Of a DNA stretch of 54,377 bases, positions 50,136 through 54,377 are shown one piece after another. Source of the stretch: an uncultured Hyphomicrobiales bacterium (GTDB lineage Bacteria; Pseudomonadota; Alphaproteobacteria; Rhizobiales; Xanthobacteraceae); NCBI GenBank assembly GCA_903839845.1, contig CAIMEA010000080.1, forward strand, positions 1-54,377, read 5' to 3'. The position numbers and the translations under genes are program-made. The notes under the pieces were generated by a model. The model did not search any database and was not told the DNA's origin. It worked only from the letters and a program-made list of their open reading frames with translations. How positions within the stretch are numbered: position 1 is the stretch's first letter; every line of letters begins with the position of its first letter.

Positions 50136-50969
50136 ATGATCGAGCAAAGCGCGCCGAAGCTGAAGGCGCCGCGCAATTCCTGCGACTGTCATATGCACGT
50201 CTACGACGCCAGCTACCCGACGGCGAAGACCGCCCGGGTGCTGCCGCCGCCGGCGTCAGTCGAACAATATCTCGCCGCGCGCAAGAACCTCGGCATCGAG
50301 CGCACCATCGTGGTGCAGGCTTCCGCCTATGGCACGGATAATTCGCTGCTGCTCAAGAGCATGAGCCAGATCGGGCCGGGCGCGCGCGGCATTGTCGTCC
50401 TCGACGACACCGTCAGCGATGAAGAACTGGAGCGGATGCACAAGCTCGGCGTGCGCGGCATCCGTTTTTTCATGCTGGGCGGCGCGCCGTTGCCGATCGA
50501 ATTGATGGAGCCGATGGCGGCGCGCGTCGCACCGTTCGGCTGGACGGTGAATTTCCAGACCGACGGCCGCCAACTCGCCGACTTCGAAGCGCTGCTGAAG
50601 CGGCTGCCGACCACCGTCACCATCGATCACGTCGGCAAATTTCTCGAACCGGTCGAGCCGGACCACGCCGGCTTTACCGCGCTGCTGCGCCTGATCGACA
50701 CCGGCAAGGTCTGGTACAAACTGGCGGCGCCGTACGAGACGTCGAAGATCGGCCCGCCGTTCTATGACGACGTCGGCAAGCTGGCCAAAATTCTGGCCAA
50801 GCATGCGCCCGAGCGCGGCCTGTGGGCGAGCAACTGGCCGCATCCGAACGCGGCGGAACGCACGCCGCAGGACGCCTGGATGCTCGACATGCTGCTCGAC
50901 TGGGTGCCGGATGAGACAACGCGCACCAGGATATTGGCCGACAATCCGGCGCAGCTTTACGGGTACTAG
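50136..50969 (+). CDS. Amidohydrolase family protein (LigI/PDC-hydrolase-like)
   Basis: A 277-residue TIM-barrel hydrolase of the amidohydrolase_2 family. The metal-binding HxH is His19 and His21 (CHMHV), a further His is in TIDHVGK (165) and the late motif is WASNWPHP (230-237). In LigI (2-pyrone-4,6-dicarboxylate lactonase) this motif is WGTDWPHP and the Asp is the catalytic base; here it is Asn233. The enzyme may use another base or act differently. ATG at 50136 follows GGAA; 50124 is possible. Last gene of the unit. Confidence 0.85.
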   Translation: MIEQSAPKLKAPRNSCDCHMHVYDASYPTAKTARVLPPPASVEQYLAARKNLGIERTIVVQASAYGTDNSLLLKSMSQIGPGARGIVVLDDTVSDEELERMHKLGVRGIRFFMLGGAPLPIELMEPMAARVAPFGWTVNFQTDGRQLADFEALLKRLPTTVTIDHVGKFLEPVEPDHAGFTALLRLIDTGKVWYKLAAPYETSKIGPPFYDDVGKLAKILAKHAPERGLWASNWPHPNAAERTPQDAWMLDMLLDWVPDETTRTRILADNPAQLYGY

Positions 50970-50978
50970 TTCTTCTTC

Positions 50979-51087
50979 ACCTCTCCCTATGGGAGAGGTC
51001 GGCGCATGAAGTGCGCCGGGTGATGGGTTAGGGTCCAACGAGGGAGCTAGCCCCCTCACCCCAGCCCTCTCCCCACCGGGGAGAGGG
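50979..51087. repeat. Composite triple-hairpin repeat
   Basis: Three perfect hairpins in a row: ACCTCTCCC/GGGAGAGGT (50979-50999), CGGCGCA/TGCGCCG (51000-51018) and CCCTCTCCCC/GGGGAGAGGG (51065-51087), with the first and last arms also related. It fills most of the gap between the convergent amidohydrolase and MarR genes, and so may act as a bidirectional terminator. It has the look of a dispersed genomic repeat; a half copy is at 3866-3888. Confidence 0.75.
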
Positions 51088-51114
51088 AGCGCACCGAGTG
51101 TTCCGCCCGACCTC

Positions 51115-51573
51115 TTAACTCAGCTTCTTCATCAACTCGCACACCACGAGCCGTTCCTGCTCGCTGAGCGGGGCAAGCGTCGCCGCGGTGATCTCGGCGG
51201 CCACCACCATCGCCGCCTTGGTCACCTCGCGGCCACGCTCGGTCAGCGCCACCGCGCGGCGGCGGCGGTCGGTCGGGTCGGCGAGCGCGGTAACAAAGCC
51301 GCGTATGCTGAGGCGATCGACCACGCCCTTGATGGTGGCGGCGTCGAGATAGATCAGCCGGCCGAGATGGTTCTGCGAACAGGGCCCGACTTCATACAAT
51401 TTTGCGAGCGCGGCGAATTGCGTCTGCGTCAGGCCCTCGATCATGCGCGACATGAAAATCGAGGTGTGCCGCTGCATGGCGACCCGCATCAGGAAACCGG
51501 CCTGCGCGTCGAGCACGTAACCGGTCGCCGGCTCGGCTGGCGGCGTAATGACCTTCAATTTATCGCGCGGCAT
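51115..51573 (-). CDS. MarR-family transcriptional regulator
   Basis: A 152-residue winged-helix repressor. The wing is in ADPTDRRRRAVALTERGREV, and the recognition-helix region is IYLDAATIKGVVDRL. MarR proteins in such settings answer to phenolic acids or CoA thioesters and repress catabolic genes. It is read leftwards after the second Liv operon, with 72 bases between, and could regulate that transporter or the rightward unit that ends next to it. Confidence 0.88.
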   Translation of the reverse strand: MPRDKLKVITPPAEPATGYVLDAQAGFLMRVAMQRHTSIFMSRMIEGLTQTQFAALAKLYEVGPCSQNHLGRLIYLDAATIKGVVDRLSIRGFVTALADPTDRRRRAVALTERGREVTKAAMVVAAEITAATLAPLSEQERLVVCELMKKLS

Positions 51574-51645
51574 TCCTGACCTCTTCCAGTTGCCAAATCA
51601 TGACCGGGAATGCGAATGGGCGAAAGCCCCCACCCGCCCAAATCC

Positions 51646-52374
51646 TCAGACCGTCAAATAAGTCCGCTGAATGTCGGGACTGCCCGACAATTGCGCCATC
51701 GTGCCCTGCCACTGGATCTGGCCCTTTTCCAGCACATAGACCCGGTCCGACACCAGTTGCGCGAAATGGATGTTCTGTTCGGACAGCAGGATCGACAGGC
51801 CTTCCTTTTTCAGTTCGATAATGGTGTTGGCCATTTGCTCGACGATCAAAGGCGCCACGCCTTCCGAGGGCTCGTCGAGCAGCACCAGCAGCGGATTTCC
51901 CATCAGTGTGCGGGCGACGGTGAGCATCTGCTGTTCGCCGCCGCTCATGCGGCCGCCGGGGCGATCCTGCATTTCGGCGAGGTTGGGAAACAGCGCGAAC
52001 AGCCGCTCCGGCGTCCACAACGGCGCAGCCGCGCCGTCGGGAAAGGCGCGCGGCGGCTGGCGGCCGATATCGAGATTTTCCATCACCGTCAGATCGGAGA
52101 AAATGCGGCGGTCTTCCGGCGTGAAGCCGAGGCCGCGCCGCGCAATCTGATAAGGCTCAAGGCGCGAAATATCCTCGCCGTTAAATGTGACCGTGCCCTG
52201 GCGCTGCGCGATCAGACCCATGATCGCCTTCATCGTCGTCGATTTGCCGGCGCCGTTGCGGCCCATCAGCGCCACCACCTCGCCACGCCCGACATCGAAC
52301 GAGAGATCGTAGAGAATACGGGCGGCGCCGTACCAGGCGCTTAAAGCGTCGACCTTGAGCATGATATCGTTCAC
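51646..52374 (-). CDS. livF: Branched-chain amino acid-type ABC transporter ATPase LivF, second system
   Basis: A 242-residue ATPase: Walker A GRNGAGKST, signature MSGGEQQML, Walker B LLVLLDEPSEGVAP and the LivF-type SEQN after the last strand. It is the last gene of a second Liv system and overlaps livG by 4 bases. Confidence 0.93.
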   Translation of the reverse strand: MNDIMLKVDALSAWYGAARILYDLSFDVGRGEVVALMGRNGAGKSTTMKAIMGLIAQRQGTVTFNGEDISRLEPYQIARRGLGFTPEDRRIFSDLTVMENLDIGRQPPRAFPDGAAAPLWTPERLFALFPNLAEMQDRPGGRMSGGEQQMLTVARTLMGNPLLVLLDEPSEGVAPLIVEQMANTIIELKKEGLSILLSEQNIHFAQLVSDRVYVLEKGQIQWQGTMAQLSGSPDIQRTYLTV

Positions 52375-53150
52375 GCGGGCGCCCCCGCGAAGGTCTTGCC
52401 GGTGCCGAAGTAGACATCGCGCACCTGTTCATTGTCGCGGATCGATGCCGCGTCGCCATCGGCGATCAGCCGACCGCGTGCGAGGACGACAATGCGGTCG
52501 GCGAAGGCAAAGACGACATCCATCGAGTGCTCGGTGAACAAAACCGAAATGCCGCGCTCGACCACAAGGCGTTTGACCAAGTCGATCAGGCCGTGCCGTT
52601 CGCCGGCGCCCATGCCGGCGGTCGGCTCGTCCATCAGCAGCAATTTCGGGTCGTTGGCCAGCGCGATGGCCAGTTCGACGCGCTTGACGTCGCCATAGGC
52701 AAGCTCGCGGCTCGGCCGGTCGGCGGCATCCTGCATGTTGACCTGGGCCAGCAGGTTAAGCGCGCGGGCGCGATGGCGCGACGCCGCCGGACGCCAGAGT
52801 CGATAGCTTTCGCGCGCATGCGAGATCAAAGCCGTCTGCACATTCTCGATCACCGTCATCGAGCAGAAGGTGGCGGCGACCTGGAAGGTGCGGCCGACGC
52901 CGAGGCGCCAGATATCGCGCGGCGCGAAGCCAGCGATATTCTTGCCTTCGCAGAGAATTTCGCCGCTGTCGGGCTCAAGCTGGCCGTTGATCATGTTGAA
53001 GCAGGTCGACTTGCCGGCGCCGTTCGGCCCTATCATGGCGAGGAATTCGCCCTTGCCGATTTTGAGGCTGACATCGCGCACGGCATGCACGCCGCCGAAG
53101 GACTTCGTGAGACCGCGCAGCTCCAGAATACTTGGCTCAGAGACGCTCAT
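52371..53150 (-). CDS. livG: Branched-chain amino acid-type ABC transporter ATPase LivG, second system
   Basis: A 259-residue ATPase with Walker A GPNGAGKST, LivG-type VGRTFQVAATFCSMTVIENV, a divergent signature that reads LAYGDVKRVELA instead of LSxGxxR, and Walker B LLLMDEPTAGMG with switch EHSMDVVF. Start at 53150 overlaps the permease gene by 4 bases; the long upstream frame to 53627 is in another phase of the permease gene and is rejected. Confidence 0.93.
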   Translation of the reverse strand: MSVSEPSILELRGLTKSFGGVHAVRDVSLKIGKGEFLAMIGPNGAGKSTCFNMINGQLEPDSGEILCEGKNIAGFAPRDIWRLGVGRTFQVAATFCSMTVIENVQTALISHARESYRLWRPAASRHRARALNLLAQVNMQDAADRPSRELAYGDVKRVELAIALANDPKLLLMDEPTAGMGAGERHGLIDLVKRLVVERGISVLFTEHSMDVVFAFADRIVVLARGRLIADGDAASIRDNEQVRDVYFGTGKTFAGAPA

Positions 53151-54377
53151 GCGCGGCCTCCGAGCTTGCGCCACAACGCGGCGATGGCGCCGACGATGCC
53201 TTGCGGGAAGGCCAATACCAGCACGAGAATGATCGCGCCCATCAGTGCGCGCCAGTATTCGGTCTGCCGCATCACCGTGTCCTGCAAAATGGCGAACACC
53301 GACGCGCCGACGATCGGTCCGGTCAAGGTCTGCACGCCGCCGAGCAGCACCATCACCAGCCCGTCGATCGAGCGGTTGATGTGGATGGTCTCCGGCGAGA
53401 TCGAGCCCTTGGCGAAAGCAAACAGCCCGCCGGCGACGCCGCAGACAAGACCGGCGATGGCGAAGCCGAGCCAGTGGATGCGCTTGACGTCGATGCCGAT
53501 GGCCTCGGCACGCAGCGGCGAGTCGCGGCCGGCGCGCATGGCGTAGCCGAACGGCGCGAACAGGAAACGGCGCAGCACCAGCACGGCGGCGGCCGCGAGG
53601 ACCAGCGTGAGCAGGAAATAAACCCACGATCTGTCGAAAGGCGGCGGCGGCCAGACGCCGATGACGCCGTTACTCCCGCCGGTAAACCCCTCCCATTGAA
53701 ATACAGCAGCCCATACGATCTGCGCGAAAGCCAATGTCAGCATGGCGAGATAGACGCCGGACAGCCGTACGGCGAACCAGCCGAACAGTAGCGCACCGGC
53801 CAGCGCCAGCAAGGGTGCGGCAACAAGCGCTGCGCCGAACGGCAGGCCGAGCCATTTCACCAGGAGCGCAGCGCCGTAAGCACCCAAGCCGAAATAAGCC
53901 GCGTGGCCGAACGAATGCATGCCGCCCGGCCCCATGATGAAATGCAGCGAGGCGGCGAAGATGATTGCAATCAACACGTCGATGCCGAGCACCAGCAGAT
54001 AAGGCGAACCTTGCGCTAGAAGCGGCAAGCAGAGCAGCAGCGCGAGCACGGCGACGCCGAAGCCTTTCAGCAACGGCGTCGCCGGGCGGATCGGTTCTTC
54101 CGGCTCGGCGATCGAACGCACCGAGCCCTGCGCCTTGCCGAGCAGGCCGTAGGGGCGCGCGATCAGCACCACCGCCATCACCAGGAATTCGGCGACCAGT
54201 GTGAATTTTGAAAAGTTGATGGTGACGAAGCCGAATTCGACCACGCCGATGCCGACGCACAAAGCTTTCACTTCGGCGATGATGACCGCGGCGAGATAAG
54301 CGCCCGGGATCGAGCCCATGCCGCCGACCACGACGACGACGAAGGCATCGCCGAGTGCGATCAGGTCGGTGGCGAGA
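53147..54377 (-). CDS. Fused LivH-LivM permease (N-terminus missing)
   Basis: The frame is open to the right edge, so only the C-terminal 410 or so residues are seen. The first part (FVVVVVGGMGSIPGAYLAAVI through VLIARPYGLLGK) is the end of a LivH-type permease. After a short linker with charged SIAEPEEPIRP, a complete LivM-type permease follows (IMGPGGMHSFGHAAYFGLGAYG). One polypeptide thus carries both halves of the channel, a known but less common design. The binding protein of this system was not seen and may lie beyond the edge. Confidence 0.9.
   Translation of the reverse strand, partial: LATDLIALGDAFVVVVVGGMGSIPGAYLAAVIIAEVKALCVGIGVVEFGFVTINFSKFTLVAEFLVMAVVLIARPYGLLGKAQGSVRSIAEPEEPIRPATPLLKGFGVAVLALLLCLPLLAQGSPYLLVLGIDVLIAIIFAASLHFIMGPGGMHSFGHAAYFGLGAYGAALLVKWLGLPFGAALVAAPLLALAGALLFGWFAVRLSGVYLAMLTLAFAQIVWAAVFQWEGFTGGSNGVIGVWPPPPFDRSWVYFLLTLVLAAAAVLVLRRFLFAPFGYAMRAGRDSPLRAEAIGIDVKRIHWLGFAIAGLVCGVAGGLFAFAKGSISPETIHINRSIDGLVMVLLGGVQTLTGPIVGASVFAILQDTVMRQTEYWRALMGAIILVLVLAFPQGIVGAIAALWRKLGGRA

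Noticed and set aside
1-54377. tRNA, rRNA, CRISPR array, prophage or integrase
   Set aside because: None was seen by reading; no direct repeat array, cloverleaf with conserved loops or phage gene was found.

Overview
The window is GC-rich, densely packed DNA from an alphaproteobacterium. It is most likely a Hyphomicrobiales member of the Bradyrhizobium/Rhodopseudomonas/Xanthobacteraceae type. I infer this from family content and codon bias: a small DUF3551 secreted protein, a TctC-type binding protein, several Liv-type ABC and TRAP transporters, many VOC, flavin and molybdenum oxidoreductases, and dispersed REP-like hairpin repeats. No rRNA, tRNA, CRISPR array, transposase or integrase was seen.

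Left part (1-8006): the 3' part of a DapA-family aldolase, a polysaccharide flippase, an acyl-CoA synthetase convergent with it, a 638-bp non-coding stretch rich in hairpins, a DUF3551 protein, a CAP-domain lipoprotein, a TctC-type solute-binding protein and a PAS-containing methyl-accepting protein.

Aromatic oxidation modules (8209-16777): an LLM flavin oxidoreductase faces an operon read leftwards that holds an extradiol-type VOC protein, an IclR regulator and an MhpA-like flavin hydroxylase. A palindrome that could be the IclR operator lies in front of it. An L,D-transpeptidase, a carboxymuconolactone-decarboxylase-family protein divergent from a second flavin monooxygenase, and a ketopantoate-reductase-like protein follow.

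Envelope-stress and efflux block (16922-27539, all rightward): ECF sigma factor, one-TM protein (possible anti-sigma), periplasmic metal-sensor-like protein, then a complete RND pump of one outer-membrane lipoprotein, one membrane fusion protein and two tandem MdtB/MdtC-like permeases. A class-3 lipase follows in the opposite direction.

Transport and catabolism (28862-54377): a complete Liv-type ABC transporter (K, H, M, G, F) read leftwards with a strong stem-loop after the binding-protein gene; a CrtI-like flavoprotein with an SDR; a fatty acid desaturase; then about 13.5 kb of rightward genes (37450-50969) that look like one catabolic unit. It has a 6PGDH-like dehydrogenase, enoyl-CoA hydratase, VOC extradiol-type protein, aspartate-dehydrogenase-like protein, FAD, molybdopterin and 2Fe-2S subunits of a xanthine-dehydrogenase-family hydroxylase, a second molybdopterin subunit, a complete TRAP transporter and a LigI-like amidohydrolase with an Asp-to-Asn change. 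A MarR regulator and a second Liv transporter, whose permease is a LivH-LivM fusion running off the right edge, close the window.

The best candidate for an undescribed system is the 37450-50969 unit. It combines TRAP uptake, a molybdenum hydroxylase with two different large subunits, extradiol-type cleavage, an amino-acid-dehydrogenase-like step and a lactonase-like hydrolase. I read it as a possible pathway for an N-heteroaromatic or related cyclic acid, but the substrate cannot be named from sequence alone.
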